A DNA stretch of 63,576 nucleotides from contig JAOXRU010000069.1 in NCBI GenBank assembly GCA_025800395.1, positions 1-63,576 of the forward strand, written 5' to 3'. The DNA comes from Flavobacteriaceae bacterium. Its GTDB lineage: Bacteria > Bacteroidota > Bacteroidia > Flavobacteriales > Flavobacteriaceae. The notes below the pieces were generated by a model. It was not told the DNA's origin. It saw nothing but the letters and a program-made list of their open reading frames with translations, and searched no databases. Below, in pieces: positions 53,388 to 63,447 of this stretch (within the stretch, counting starts at the first letter, position 1; every line of letters begins with the position of its first letter). A program made the position numbers and the translations under genes.

Positions 53388-53999
53388 TTGTTTTTTTGTT
53401 TTTTTAGCATGCCTACAGAAATACAATCCTCACTCTATCACCCATTGTGATATAGCAGCATGCGCATTTTGTTGTATCCAACAAAATGATAATATGATTT
53501 ATGTAATTGTTTTTAAAAAAATTGTGTGATACAAAATCACTATAACAGATTCCCCGTTATGAAGTTGAATCTTTTAACGTCACGATCACGAAACGCAAAA
53601 CGGAATATACAGTTTTTTTATACGCCCTGCCCGGGCTATTGCTGTGTCATGTCAAAAAATTTAGATGGATTGCGTGCGCCTATCACTAATTGAGCAAAGA
53701 CTAACACATACATTAACTTTTGTTAACAAATATATAAAGTTTCTATTTTCTTTCGAAAACAAACGGCCGTTATTTTATCGAAAGCACCAGGTATATTTTG
53801 CGCAATTTTTAGCAATTCAAAAAAGAATACATTTCCATTTTTGCAGATCAATAGATCCCCTTTTCTATAAACTATCCAACAAATATATAATTTGCACATT
53901 TGATAAAATTTTTATTATTCTTACCTATAAACCTAAATAATTTATATTATCGCACTTTAATTGTATATTAGCAAAAACTATTAAATTATTCTCAAAAAA
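53388..53999. other. 612-bp divergent intergenic region, dehydrogenase to acyl-CoA dehydrogenase
   Basis: There is no convincing gene. It holds several inverted repeats: CATTTTGTTG / CAACAAAATG (53465-53488), TATCAC / GTGATA near 53437-53453, and a nested site CTTTCGA...AACGGCCGTT...TCGAAAG (53750-53784). A small GC-rich stretch (CGCCCTGCCCGGGCT) lies near 53622-53637. A weak -7-like TATATTAG lies about 30 nt before the 54000 start. Confidence 0.6.
53465..53488. promoter_or_regulatory. Perfect 10-bp inverted repeat upstream of the amino-acid dehydrogenase
   Basis: CATTTTGTTG-TATC-CAACAAAATG, 78 bp before the dehydrogenase ATG. There is no U-tract, so it looks more like an operator than a terminator. 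Confidence 0.4.
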
Positions 54000-55142
54000 A
54001 TGGATTTCAATCTTACTGAAGAGCATCAACTAATCAGAGAAACTGCACGCGATTTTACAAACAACGAATTACTGCCAGGTGTAATAGAGAGAGACGAGAA
54101 CCAAATATTTCCAACCGAACAAATCAAACGCATGGGAGAACTTGGGTTTTTAGGCATGATGGTAGACCCAAAATACGGTGGTGGGGGCATGGACACTTTG
54201 TCTTATGTGATTGCTATGGAAGAGCTTTCCAAAGTAGACGCTTCTGCATCAGTAATCATGTCTGTAAACAATTCTTTAGTTTGCTGGGGATTGGAAACCT
54301 ACGGTACCGAAGAACAAAAACAAAAATATCTTACCCGTCTTGCAAGTGGTGAAATTATCGGTGCTTTTTGCCTATCCGAACCAGAAGCTGGTAGTGATGC
54401 CACTTCTCAAAAAACAACAGCCATAGATAAGGGAGATCACTATATCCTCAATGGAACCAAAAACTGGATTACCAACGGTAGTACAGCTAGCGTATACCTT
54501 GTAATTGCACAAACGGATAAAGAAAAAGGACATAGAGGCATCAATGCCTTCATCGTAGAAAAAGAAATGGAAGGCTTCGAAATAGGTCCAAAAGAACAAA
54601 AACTAGGAATAAGAGGTAGTGATACCCATTCTCTTATATTTAACGACGTTAAAGTCCCAAAAGAAAATCGTATCGGAGAAGAATTCTTCGGATTCAAATT
54701 TGCCATGAAAACATTAGCTGGTGGGCGAATTGGTATTGCAGCACAAGCCTTGGGAATTGCGGCAGGTGCCTACCAACTCGCTAAAGAATATTCCAAAATA
54801 AGAAAAGCTTTTGGGACAGAAATATGCAACCATCAGGCAATCGCTTTCAAATTGGCAGATATGCACACCCAAATAGAAGCAGCACGAATGCTAGTTTACA
54901 AAGCTGCATTGGACAAAGATAATCATGCCAATTATGACTTATCTGGTGCCATGGCCAAGCTCTATGCTTCACAGGTTGCTATGGAAACTACAGTGGAAGC
55001 AGTGCAAATTCACGGTGGAAATGGCTATGTAAAAGAATACCATGTAGAACGATTGATGAGAGATGCCAAAATCACGCAAATCTATGAAGGTACTTCAGAA
55101 ATTCAAAAAATTGTAATTTCCAGAGCCGTTCTGAAAGATTAA
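54000..55142 (+). CDS. Acyl-CoA dehydrogenase (short/medium-chain type)
   Basis: This 380-residue FAD enzyme introduces the alpha-beta double bond of acyl-CoAs. It has LTEEHQLIRETARDFTNNEL at the start and AFCLSEPEAGSDA and NGTKNWITNGS in the FAD-binding beta domain. The C-terminal helical domain has AVQIHGGNGYVKEYHVERLM and the catalytic Glu in QIYEGTSEIQKIVISRA. The Glu position and length fit short- or medium-chain (butyryl-CoA-like) dehydrogenases. No electron-transfer flavoprotein genes are adjacent. It is a single gene with a terminator at 55161. Confidence 0.95.
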   Translation: MDFNLTEEHQLIRETARDFTNNELLPGVIERDENQIFPTEQIKRMGELGFLGMMVDPKYGGGGMDTLSYVIAMEELSKVDASASVIMSVNNSLVCWGLETYGTEEQKQKYLTRLASGEIIGAFCLSEPEAGSDATSQKTTAIDKGDHYILNGTKNWITNGSTASVYLVIAQTDKEKGHRGINAFIVEKEMEGFEIGPKEQKLGIRGSDTHSLIFNDVKVPKENRIGEEFFGFKFAMKTLAGGRIGIAAQALGIAAGAYQLAKEYSKIRKAFGTEICNHQAIAFKLADMHTQIEAARMLVYKAALDKDNHANYDLSGAMAKLYASQVAMETTVEAVQIHGGNGYVKEYHVERLMRDAKITQIYEGTSEIQKIVISRAVLKD

Positions 55143-55497
55143 AACAATATACCAATACCAAAAAGAGGCTGTCTATAGATAGCCTTTTTTTATTTTACCA
55201 CACCTATTCCCCCCTAAAAAACCCTGGTGCAGAATTATAAACCAAACTGTAAAAAAACCATTTACGCCTACTCACTTTAGATTTTTTTCCTTCTCATATT
55301 GTTGACTTTTCCGTATATTTATGCTGCAAATTAGGCGTTCCTCTTTGTGAAGTCAATAATTTGTTGGCATCCTAATTTTTACATTTAAAATCCTTCCCCT
55401 CCTAAATTTCTAAATTTACATTTTTGTAAGCATACATATCGTTTTATTGTTTTTTGTTTATTTTTTTTAATATTTTTATGAATAAATCGCATAGAAA
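55143..55497. other. 355-bp region upstream of gltB
   Basis: It contains the preceding gene's terminator and the gltB promoter and leader. An 8-bp inverted repeat AAATTAGG / CCTAATTT with a 35-nt spacer lies at 55328-55378. No riboswitch class or coding frame was recognised. The last 60 bp is T-rich. Confidence 0.5.
55161..55192 (+). terminator. Terminator of the acyl-CoA dehydrogenase gene
   Basis: A stem AGGCTGTC / GATAGCCT (one G-U, loop TATA) is followed by seven T. Confidence 0.85.
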
Positions 55498-58400
55498 ATG
55501 GGCATTATTGAGCAAGGATTATACAATCCACAATTTGAGAAAGACAATTGTGGAGCAGGGTTTATTTGTAGTTTAAACGGAGAAAGAACCAACACTATTA
55601 TCCACAAAGCATTGGAGGTACTCGCACGCATGGATCATCGCGGCGCTATAAGTGCGGATGGTAAGACTGGCGATGGTGCTGGAATATTGATAGAAATACC
55701 CCATGATTTTTTCAAAGAAAATTGTGATTTCAAACTACCAAAATTTGGGCGTTATGCAGTGGGCATGTTATTTTTACCACCAAGCGCCAATCAGCGAAAA
55801 CTGATTAGACGCATCTTCAAAAAAGAACTCGAAAATAAGGGTCTAAAGATTTTGGGCTGGAGAAAAGTACCTACTGCTCCTGAGCATTTGGGAAAAATTG
55901 CAGAAGAAACACTGCCTTTTATGCAGCAAGTGTTTGTAGCTCCAAAAGATAAAAACACCGAAGAAAAAGAATTCCAACTAAAACTTTTTGCAGCTAGAAA
56001 AAAAGCAGAACACCGCATTATCGCCTCCAAGTTTTCGGAAACCCAATTTTTCTACGTTTGTAGTCTCTCTATCCGAACTATTATCTACAAAGGACTATTA
56101 CGACCAGATGATATCAAACTATTTTATACAGATCTCCAAGAGCCAAAAGTTATCACTAGGCTAGCATTGGTTCATCAACGTTTTTCTACCAATACCTTTC
56201 CCACCTGGGACTTGGCACAACCCTTTAGATATATGTGTCACAATGGAGAGATCAACACTCTAAAGGGTAATATCGGCAGAATGCATGCAAGAGAAGGATT
56301 ACTAAAAAGTGACTACTTTGGTAAAGAAATCAAAGAACTGTTCCCTATAGTGCTGCCCGGAAAATCAGATTCTGCTAGCATGGACATGGTCGTAGAGCTT
56401 TTATTATCCACGGGGCGTTCTTTGCCTGAAGTAATGATGATATTGATTCCAGAGGCATGGGAAAAACACCAACAGATTGGTCCACAGAAAAAAGCCTTTT
56501 ACGAATACTATTCTTGCATAATGGAACCATGGGACGGTCCAGCTTCTATACCGTTTACCGATGGTAAATACATAGGAGCATTGCTAGACAGAAATGGTTT
56601 GAGGCCCTCGAGATACACCGTCACCAACGACGGCTACGTAATCATGTCCTCCGAAACAGGCGTAGTAGACATAGAGCCAGAAAACGTAGCCTTACACGGA
56701 AGATTAGAACCAGGTAAAATGTTCTTGGTCGATATGGATGCGGGGCGTATCATAGAAGATTCGGAAATCAAAGACCGTATCGTAGGACAACATCCCTATC
56801 AAAAATGGCTAGATAACAATTTGCTGCGACTATCCGACATCCCATACACAGGAAACAAAAAGGAAGAAGAAGCACTCGATTACGAAACCCGTCAGAATAT
56901 TTTTGGTTATACAGCGGAAGACATCAAAAGTCTTATCATACCAGCAGCTACCACTGGCAAAGAAACCATAGGTTCTATGGGAACAGACACCCCATTGGCA
57001 GTATTATCCAACAAACCGCAATTGTTATACAACTATTTCAAGCAACTTTTTGCACAGGTTACCAATCCACCACTAGATGGCATACGAGAGGCTATCGTCA
57101 CAGATATAAGCTTATCTATTGGGAAAGAATACAATTTGTTTGATATCCAACCCAAACATGCCAAAAAACTCAATATTCAAAACCCAGTTATTTCCAGTTC
57201 CGATCTCGATAAAATCAAACATCTAAATCACACTGACTTTCAAGCAAAAGTAGTCTCCGTATTGTACCAAGTCGACAAAGGACTTAATGGGCTCGAAAAA
57301 CAATTGACTACCATCACCCAAGAAGTTGAAAGAGCAATAGAAAAAGGTATCAATATCATTATCCTTTCCGATAGAGGAGTTTCCAAAAGCCATGCTCCTA
57401 TACCCATGTTGCTAGCCTGTAGTCACGTACAACAAACCTTTACCAAAAGGAGAATGCGCTCGAAATTTAGCATGATCATCGAATCTGCCGAACCAAGAGA
57501 GCCACATCATTTCGCCTTGCTATTTGGATACGGAGCCAGTGCAATAAACCCATACATGGTAAACGAAATCATCTATAACCAAGTAGCCCAAAAAGACATA
57601 GAAGGAATCCCTAAAGAAAAAGCTATCGGAAACTTCAACACCGCCATAGGCTATGGCATTATTAAAATTATGAACAAAATTGGTATTTCTACCTTGCACT
57701 CCTATAGAGGTTCCAAAATATTTGAGGCCGTGGGACTACACAGCAATTTTGTGAATAAATATTTTGAAGACACTCCTAGTCGTATACAGGGAATAGGCCT
57801 CTATGAAATTGAAAAAGAAATTTCCCAAAGACACCAAAAGGCGTTTCACAAACAAGCTGCCCAATTGCCTTTGGAAATTGGCGGAGAATACCGTTGGAGG
57901 CAAAACGGCGAAAAACACCTTTTCAATCCATTTACAGTATCTAAATTACAACATGCTGTTCGCAACAACACCAAGAAAACCTACAAAGAATACGCCGATG
58001 CCATCAACAAACAAAACAAAGATCTAATGACCATTAGAGGTCTATTGGATTTTGCTTCTTTCAACCCCATTCCAATTGAAGAAGTAGAACCTTGGACTGA
58101 AATTGTAAAGCGTTTCAAAACTGGGGCGATGTCTTTTGGTTCTATCAGTTCCGAGGCTCACGAAAATCTGGCAATAGCCATGAATCGAATTGGCGGGAAG
58201 AGCAATTCTGGAGAAGGAGGAGAACACCCCGATCGCTATCATAGAAAAGTAGATGGTACCTGGAAAAACAGCGCCATAAAACAAGTTGCTTCAGGAAGAT
58301 TTGGCGTATCGAGTAACTACCTGACCAATGCAGCAGAAATACAAATAAAAATGGCACAAGGTGCCAAGCCCGGTGAAGGAGGACAATTGCCCGGCCCAAA

Positions 58401-60006
58401 GGTTTATCCTTGGGTCGCAGAAGTAAGACATTCGACACCATATGTTGGACTTATATCCCCACCACCACACCACGATATTTACTCTATCGAAGATTTGGCA
58501 CAGCTAATTTACGATTTAAAAAACGCCAATAGAGAGGCACGCATCAATGTGAAACTAGTCTCCAAAGCCGGTATTGGTACCATTGCTGCAGGAGTAGCCA
58601 AAGCAAAAGCAGATGTCATACTCATTTCTGGTTTTGACGGAGGCACTGGGGCCTCACCCCTTACCTCCATCAAACACGCAGGTTTGCCATGGGAATTGGG
58701 CCTAGCAGAGACCCAACAAACTCTCGTATTAAACGATTTGAGAAATCGGGTAGCAGTAGAATGCGACGGACAACTCAAAACCGGTAGAGATGTAGCCATC
58801 GCCTGTCTCTTGGGAGCTGAAGAATTTGGTTTCGCTACAGCGCCTCTGGTAGCCTCAGGATGCATCATGATGCGTGCGTGTCATCTCAATACCTGTCCTG
58901 TAGGTATCGCCACCCAAGATCCTGAATTGCGAAAAAACTTCAAAGGAAAACCAGAGCATGTTATCAATTTTATGTATTTCGTTGCTGAAGAATTGCGTCA
59001 AATAATGGCCCAACTAGGCTATAGAACCATAAACGAAATGGTAGGGCAATCTCAAAAGCTAGAAACCAAAGATGCCATCTCTCACTATAAAGCAAAAGGC
59101 ATCGATCTATCCAAAATTTTATACAAACCAAAAGTAGCCGAGAGCACCAAATTATATCAAACTACAAAACAAGATCACGGCTTAGAAGAAGTATTGGACA
59201 CCAAAATACTACAACAAGCATTGCCCGCTATATACAGAGGCGAAGGTCTGTATCTTGATTTTAATATCAAAAACACCGATCGAAGCACCGGTGCCATTAT
59301 CAGCAACGAAATTTCTAAAATGCACGGCGCTAAAGGACTTCCAGAAGACACCATAAAGCTCAATTTTTTTGGTACCGCAGGACAAAGCTTTGGTGCTTTC
59401 GCCACCAAAGGACTAAGTCTCAAAGTATATGGAAACACCAATGATTACTTAGGAAAAGGGCTCTCTGGGGCAAAACTTATCATACAGGTCCCACCAGAGG
59501 CCAGTTTTCAATCCAACAAAAATATCATTACTGGTAACGTCACCCTCTATGGCGCCATCAGCGGAGAAGCATATATCAATGGTATAGCTGGAGAACGGTT
59601 TTGTGTAAGAAACTCTGGAGCAAAAGCTGTAGTGGAAGGAGTTGGAGACCATGGTTGTGAATATATGACGGGAGGCATCGCTATTATATTAGGTGCTATC
59701 GGACGAAATTTTGCCGCAGGTATGAGTGGCGGGGTGGCCTACGTCTATAATCCAGACAACAATATTGACTTCAAAAACTTCAATACCGAAATGATAGAAT
59801 TCGAAGATATTCAAAAAGAAGATCTCAATACCCTACATCATTTGATTGATAATCACAGAAAATACACCAACAGCAGCTTGGCAAAAGACATCCTAAAAGA
59901 TTGGACAAACCAATCCAAAGCTTTTATCAAAGTCATGCCAACAGATTACAAAAAGGCATTGGAACGTATTGCCAACGAAAATAAATCGCAGCTAATCACA
60001 CAATAA
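55498..60006 (+). CDS. gltB: Glutamate synthase, large subunit
   Basis: This 1502-residue enzyme has the N-terminal glutaminase (Ntn) domain with its active-site cysteine in DNCGAGF (Cys18), exposed after removal of a short propeptide. The central domain and FMN domain contain [33 protein letters not shown] and [13 protein letters not shown]. The 3Fe-4S cysteines are Cys1122, Cys1128 and Cys1133 ([15 protein letters not shown]). The C-terminal GXGXG beta-helix follows. It makes two glutamates from glutamine and 2-oxoglutarate. It is followed after one base by gltD. Confidence 0.97.
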   Translation: MGIIEQGLYNPQFEKDNCGAGFICSLNGERTNTIIHKALEVLARMDHRGAISADGKTGDGAGILIEIPHDFFKENCDFKLPKFGRYAVGMLFLPPSANQRKLIRRIFKKELENKGLKILGWRKVPTAPEHLGKIAEETLPFMQQVFVAPKDKNTEEKEFQLKLFAARKKAEHRIIASKFSETQFFYVCSLSIRTIIYKGLLRPDDIKLFYTDLQEPKVITRLALVHQRFSTNTFPTWDLAQPFRYMCHNGEINTLKGNIGRMHAREGLLKSDYFGKEIKELFPIVLPGKSDSASMDMVVELLLSTGRSLPEVMMILIPEAWEKHQQIGPQKKAFYEYYSCIMEPWDGPASIPFTDGKYIGALLDRNGLRPSRYTVTNDGYVIMSSETGVVDIEPENVALHGRLEPGKMFLVDMDAGRIIEDSEIKDRIVGQHPYQKWLDNNLLRLSDIPYTGNKKEEEALDYETRQNIFGYTAEDIKSLIIPAATTGKETIGSMGTDTPLAVLSNKPQLLYNYFKQLFAQVTNPPLDGIREAIVTDISLSIGKEYNLFDIQPKHAKKLNIQNPVISSSDLDKIKHLNHTDFQAKVVSVLYQVDKGLNGLEKQLTTITQEVERAIEKGINIIILSDRGVSKSHAPIPMLLACSHVQQTFTKRRMRSKFSMIIESAEPREPHHFALLFGYGASAINPYMVNEIIYNQVAQKDIEGIPKEKAIGNFNTAIGYGIIKIMNKIGISTLHSYRGSKIFEAVGLHSNFVNKYFEDTPSRIQGIGLYEIEKEISQRHQKAFHKQAAQLPLEIGGEYRWRQNGEKHLFNPFTVSKLQHAVRNNTKKTYKEYADAINKQNKDLMTIRGLLDFASFNPIPIEEVEPWTEIVKRFKTGAMSFGSISSEAHENLAIAMNRIGGKSNSGEGGEHPDRYHRKVDGTWKNSAIKQVASGRFGVSSNYLTNAAEIQIKMAQGAKPGEGGQLPGPKVYPWVAEVRHSTPYVGLISPPPHHDIYSIEDLAQLIYDLKNANREARINVKLVSKAGIGTIAAGVAKAKADVILISGFDGGTGASPLTSIKHAGLPWELGLAETQQTLVLNDLRNRVAVECDGQLKTGRDVAIACLLGAEEFGFATAPLVASGCIMMRACHLNTCPVGIATQDPELRKNFKGKPEHVINFMYFVAEELRQIMAQLGYRTINEMVGQSQKLETKDAISHYKAKGIDLSKILYKPKVAESTKLYQTTKQDHGLEEVLDTKILQQALPAIYRGEGLYLDFNIKNTDRSTGAIISNEISKMHGAKGLPEDTIKLNFFGTAGQSFGAFATKGLSLKVYGNTNDYLGKGLSGAKLIIQVPPEASFQSNKNIITGNVTLYGAISGEAYINGIAGERFCVRNSGAKAVVEGVGDHGCEYMTGGIAIILGAIGRNFAAGMSGGVAYVYNPDNNIDFKNFNTEMIEFEDIQKEDLNTLHHLIDNHRKYTNSSLAKDILKDWTNQSKAFIKVMPTDYKKALERIANENKSQLITQ

Positions 60007-60007
60007 T

Positions 60008-61423
60008 ATGGGAGCAACAAGAGGATTTTTAACATACGACAAATTACACGAAGAAAACCAAGAAGCAGCTTCTAGACTAAAACACTACAAGGAGTTCACT
60101 ATTAGTCCGAATACCAAAAAACTGCAAGACCAAGGCGCGCGCTGCATGGATTGTGGGGTACCATTTTGCCATAATGGATGCCCATTGGGAAATCTAATTC
60201 CAGATTTCAATGATGCAGTCTACAAAAACAAATGGCAAAAAGCCCTAGAAATATTGCACAGCACCAACAATTTTCCTGAGTTCACAGGTAGACTTTGCCC
60301 AGCCCCTTGTGAAGCAGCTTGTGTTCTGGGCATTATCAAACCACCCGTATCGATAGAACTCATCGAAAAATATATAGTAGAGAGAGGATTTAAAGAAGGA
60401 TGGATACAACCCAATCCCCCCAAAGAACGCAGTGGAAAAAAAGTAGCTATTGTAGGGTCTGGTCCTGCAGGATTGGCCGCAGCACAACAACTCAATCGCC
60501 TAGGACACATGGTTAGCGTACTAGAAAGAGATCCAAAAATCGGAGGACTATTGCGCTATGGCATACCAGATTTCAAATTAGACAAATCAGTGATCGATCG
60601 TCGATTAGATATATTGAAGAAGGAAGGTATCGAATTTAAGACCGACACCCATGTCGGAAAAAATTACGATATAGAAGAATTAGATTCCTTTGATGCAGTA
60701 CTACTTACTGGAGGAGCCACCCAAAGAAGAGATTTACCTATAGCAGGAAGTGATTCTAAAGGAGTGATGCAAGCTATGGAATTTTTATCTACCAACAACA
60801 GAGTTGTAGATCAGTTACAAAGCATGCCAGAATCCCATTCCGCCAAAGACAAAAAGGTAATCGTGATAGGTGGTGGGGATACAGGTTCGGACTGTGTCGG
60901 AACCTCAAATAGACATGGGGCCAAAAGCGTAATAAACTTTGAATTGATGCCAAAACCAGCCTCCAAACGCACCCAAGAACATCCTTGGCCACAATGGCCT
61001 TATACGCTAAAAACCACCTCCTCCCATGAAGAAGGAGTAGAAAGGCACTGGAGTATACTCACCAAAAAATTTGAAACGGCTCAAAACAATAAATTGATAG
61101 CAGTACATACCGTAGCTATCAAATGGTATAAAAATGAAGAAGGCAAACACCAATTCAAAGAAATAGAAGGCACCGAAAAACGCTGGGAAGCAGATCTTGT
61201 ATTATTGGCACTAGGATTTACAGGAGCAGAAAATGGCTTAATAGAACAATTGGGCTTGGAAAAGACCCCGCAACAAACCATTGCTACCAACAATTTTCAG
61301 ACCAACAAAAAGCATGTTTTTGCCGCAGGAGATATCAGAAGAGGACAATCACTTATTGTTTGGGCTATTGCAGAAGGTCGCAAGGCTGCTGAGGCAATTC
61401 ACCAGTATCTCACCATCAATTAA
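60008..61423 (+). CDS. gltD: Glutamate synthase, small subunit
   Basis: This 471-residue subunit feeds NAD(P)H electrons to GltB. The N-terminal 4Fe-4S motif is CMDCGVPFCHNGCPLGN (Cys46, 49, 54, 58), with a second set in LCPAPCEAACVLG. The FAD site is VAIVGSGPAGLAAAQQLN and the NAD(P) site is VIVIGGGDTGSDCVGTSNRH. The C-terminal FAD motif is FAAGDIRRGQSLIVWAI. Length and motif order are standard. It is the second gene of the gltBD operon, and the aminotransferase gene 24 bp further may be co-transcribed. Confidence 0.97.
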   Translation: MGATRGFLTYDKLHEENQEAASRLKHYKEFTISPNTKKLQDQGARCMDCGVPFCHNGCPLGNLIPDFNDAVYKNKWQKALEILHSTNNFPEFTGRLCPAPCEAACVLGIIKPPVSIELIEKYIVERGFKEGWIQPNPPKERSGKKVAIVGSGPAGLAAAQQLNRLGHMVSVLERDPKIGGLLRYGIPDFKLDKSVIDRRLDILKKEGIEFKTDTHVGKNYDIEELDSFDAVLLTGGATQRRDLPIAGSDSKGVMQAMEFLSTNNRVVDQLQSMPESHSAKDKKVIVIGGGDTGSDCVGTSNRHGAKSVINFELMPKPASKRTQEHPWPQWPYTLKTTSSHEEGVERHWSILTKKFETAQNNKLIAVHTVAIKWYKNEEGKHQFKEIEGTEKRWEADLVLLALGFTGAENGLIEQLGLEKTPQQTIATNNFQTNKKHVFAAGDIRRGQSLIVWAIAEGRKAAEAIHQYLTIN

Positions 61424-61447
61424 AATGGGAACTAAATAACTATAGAT

Positions 61448-62611
61448 ATGAAAAACAGAAAACTCCTTATGATTCCAGGGCCAATAGAATTTGAACCTGA
61501 GGTATTACGCGCTATGGGAGAACAAACCACTAGCCATGTCGCCCCAAATTTCATCAAATCTTTTGGAAAATCCCTCAGTTTGGTTCAAGATATCTGGAAA
61601 GCACCAAACGGACAAGCATTTATCGTTGCAGGAAGTGGCACTTTAGCCATGGAAATGGCAGTAGCCAATATCATAGACGTTGGAGAGAATGCCTTAGTGA
61701 TCAATACCGGTTATTTTGGAGATCGCTACAAAGATATTTTAGAAACTTTTGGTGCCCAAGTCACTATGCTCGAAGCTCCTTTTGGAGAAACCATTGCCTT
61801 GGAAAGTATTGAAAAAGAACTAAAAACTAAAAAATACAAATTGCTCACTATGACACATGTAGACACATCTACAGGTGTGCTTACAGATCCAAAACCGATT
61901 GCAGACTTGTGCAACAGATACAAGGTATTAAGCGTATTAGATGGTGTGTGTAGTGTAGCAGGCGAATATATCCACCAAGAAGAATGGAAGCTAGATATCG
62001 TTTTAACCGGATCTCAAAAAGCTATAGGCGTACCGCCAGGTTTGGCCCTTTTAGTAGCATCGCAAAAAGCCATTCAAGCTTGGATGGACAAAAAATTCAA
62101 CGGCAGAAATTACTATTCCTCATGGAAAGAATGGTTGCCTATAATGCAAGCATATGCCGAAGGAAATCCTTCTTATTTTGCCACACCAGCTGTAAATCTC
62201 ATACGCGCCTTGGAAGTGAGTCTAAATCAAATAAACAAGGAAGGCGTGGACGTACGTATAGAAAGGCAACATGTCTTAGCAAGAGCATTTAAAAAAGCTT
62301 TGGAAAGCATTCACCTAAAATGGGTTCCAAAAAATGATAAAATAACTGCACATACCCTTAGTGCAATCTATTATCCGGAAGGATTAGATATCCCTAAATT
62401 TCATAAAAAAATGAAAGAATCTGGTGTGATTATAGCTGGTGGATTGCATCCTCGTTACGCTGCAACCTACTTTAGAGTTGGTCATATGGGCGCAATTACA
62501 GCTTCTGATCTCTTCGCTACTTTAGGCGCTCTAGAACAAGCATTGCATCATGGAAACCATACCTTCAATTTAGGATTGGCTTTAAAAACATTTCAAAACG
62601 AACTAAAATAA
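61448..62611 (+). CDS. Class V aminotransferase (alanine-glyoxylate / serine-pyruvate type)
   Basis: This 387-residue PLP enzyme opens KLLMIPGPIEFEPEVLRAMG, typical of the alanine-glyoxylate / serine-pyruvate aminotransferase group. AGSGTLAMEMAVAN and LSVLDGVCSVAGE with the cofactor Asp165 follow. The PLP lysine is Lys191 in TGSQKAIGVPPGLAL. It could transfer amino groups among alanine, serine, glyoxylate and pyruvate. The position 24 bp after gltD suggests a link with glutamate metabolism. Exact substrates are undecided. A terminator follows. Confidence 0.92.
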   Translation: MKNRKLLMIPGPIEFEPEVLRAMGEQTTSHVAPNFIKSFGKSLSLVQDIWKAPNGQAFIVAGSGTLAMEMAVANIIDVGENALVINTGYFGDRYKDILETFGAQVTMLEAPFGETIALESIEKELKTKKYKLLTMTHVDTSTGVLTDPKPIADLCNRYKVLSVLDGVCSVAGEYIHQEEWKLDIVLTGSQKAIGVPPGLALLVASQKAIQAWMDKKFNGRNYYSSWKEWLPIMQAYAEGNPSYFATPAVNLIRALEVSLNQINKEGVDVRIERQHVLARAFKKALESIHLKWVPKNDKITAHTLSAIYYPEGLDIPKFHKKMKESGVIIAGGLHPRYAATYFRVGHMGAITASDLFATLGALEQALHHGNHTFNLGLALKTFQNELK

Positions 62612-62629
62612 GCAGTTTTTTTTAAACAT

Positions 62630-62664
62630 AAAAAACCGTTTATCCTGATGATTAACGGTTTTTT
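62630..62664 (+). terminator. Terminator of gltBD-aminotransferase
   Basis: An 11-bp stem AAAAAACCGTT / AACGGTTTTTT with a 13-nt loop ends in six T, 19 bp past the aminotransferase stop. Confidence 0.85.
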
Positions 62665-62684
62665 GTTCAAGTTTTCCAAAAAAA

Positions 62685-62751
62685 AACAGGTGACTTCTAT
62701 ATCTCATAAATATAAACCATTGTAGAATTAACCAAAACGAAGTCACCTGTT
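62685..62751. repeat. 13-bp perfect inverted repeat with 41-nt spacer
   Basis: AACAGGTGACTTC (62685-62697) and GAAGTCACCTGTT (62739-62751) are exact reverse complements. The spacer is AT-rich and non-coding. It is neither a normal terminator nor a recognisable IS end. Confidence 0.7.
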
Positions 62752-62770
62752 ACGAATTATTTTTTTAACC

Positions 62771-62811
62771 CTTGCCTTAAAAGTAATATTTATCCTACTT
62801 TAAAGCAAGTG
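62771..62811 (+). other. Imperfect hairpin followed by a T-rich tract
   Basis: CTTGCCTTAAAAGTA pairs with TACTTTAAAGCAAG (about 13 pairs, one mismatch and one bulge, 10-nt loop), then TGTTTTTTCGG. It resembles a second plus-strand terminator, which could end a small RNA spanning the preceding inverted repeat. Confidence 0.5.
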
Positions 62812-62960
62812 TTTTTTCGGTTTTCTTCGTTTTAATACACTAATTAATAGAAGTTTAACATTTGTATAGAAATCTGGAATCATAAAATAAGATATATTCC
62901 ATAATTTAGTACATTAAATTACATTAAGAAGATCTATAAGACATCAGAAACACAAAACAC

Positions 62961-63293
62961 ATGTATAACAATAAAGTTTTTAAGTTAATTAAGACCACAA
63001 ATTCAGGTGAATTAGATCTCTCCACAAATTTTCATTATATCCAAAGTGGAAATATATTAAGTTGTACATATAAAAGTAACAACATATTAAAAGGGCACTT
63101 ATTGGGCAATGTAGATCCCAACGGAAAAATAGACATGCGCTATCATCAAATAAATAAAAATGGTGTAATCCAAACAGGATCTTGCATATCAAATCCAATA
63201 CTAATGCCCAATGGAAAAATACAATTACACGAAAAATGGAAATGGACCTCTGGTGATTGCAAGTTCGGTGAAAGCATATTAGAAGAAGTTTAG
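62961..63293 (+). CDS. Small conserved-looking protein of unknown function
   Basis: This 110-residue soluble protein has repeated strand-like segments (FHYIQSGNILSCTYKSNNIL; KGHLLGNVDPNGKIDMRYHQ; ISNPILMPNGKIQLHEKWKW). It looks like a small antiparallel beta barrel. Very similar proteins in Bacteroidota are often labelled n-acetylglutamate synthase, but it has no GNAT fold or acetyl-CoA motif and is too short, so that name should be treated as unsupported. No signal peptide. The start ATG at 62961 is the first in frame. Confidence 0.75.
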   Translation: MYNNKVFKLIKTTNSGELDLSTNFHYIQSGNILSCTYKSNNILKGHLLGNVDPNGKIDMRYHQINKNGVIQTGSCISNPILMPNGKIQLHEKWKWTSGDCKFGESILEEV

Positions 63294-63447
63294 CCGCTAT
63301 AGATGGGCAAATGTATCCATCCGACCAACCACATCTTGCTTGGCATGGATTCGCTATTTAGTTTTGCTCCATGCGAAAAAGAAGAACCATGCAACAGATT
63401 GGTAGTGTCCAAAATAGTGTGTCTGATTATTTGCAAAAAAAAGGTTT

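Noticed and set aside
53665-53940. A 91-codon frame before the acyl-CoA dehydrogenase gene
   Set aside because: The composition (Phe, Tyr, Lys, Ile) is that of translated AT-rich non-coding DNA, and it spans the nested palindrome and promoter region.
62685-62751. Ends of an insertion sequence or MITE
   Set aside because: The 13-bp arms have no flanking target duplication and the 41-bp interior is too short. No second copy is seen in the window.
62961-63293. N-acetylglutamate synthase
   Set aside because: The label is common for such proteins, but there is no GNAT fold or acetyl-CoA-binding motif in the 110 residues.
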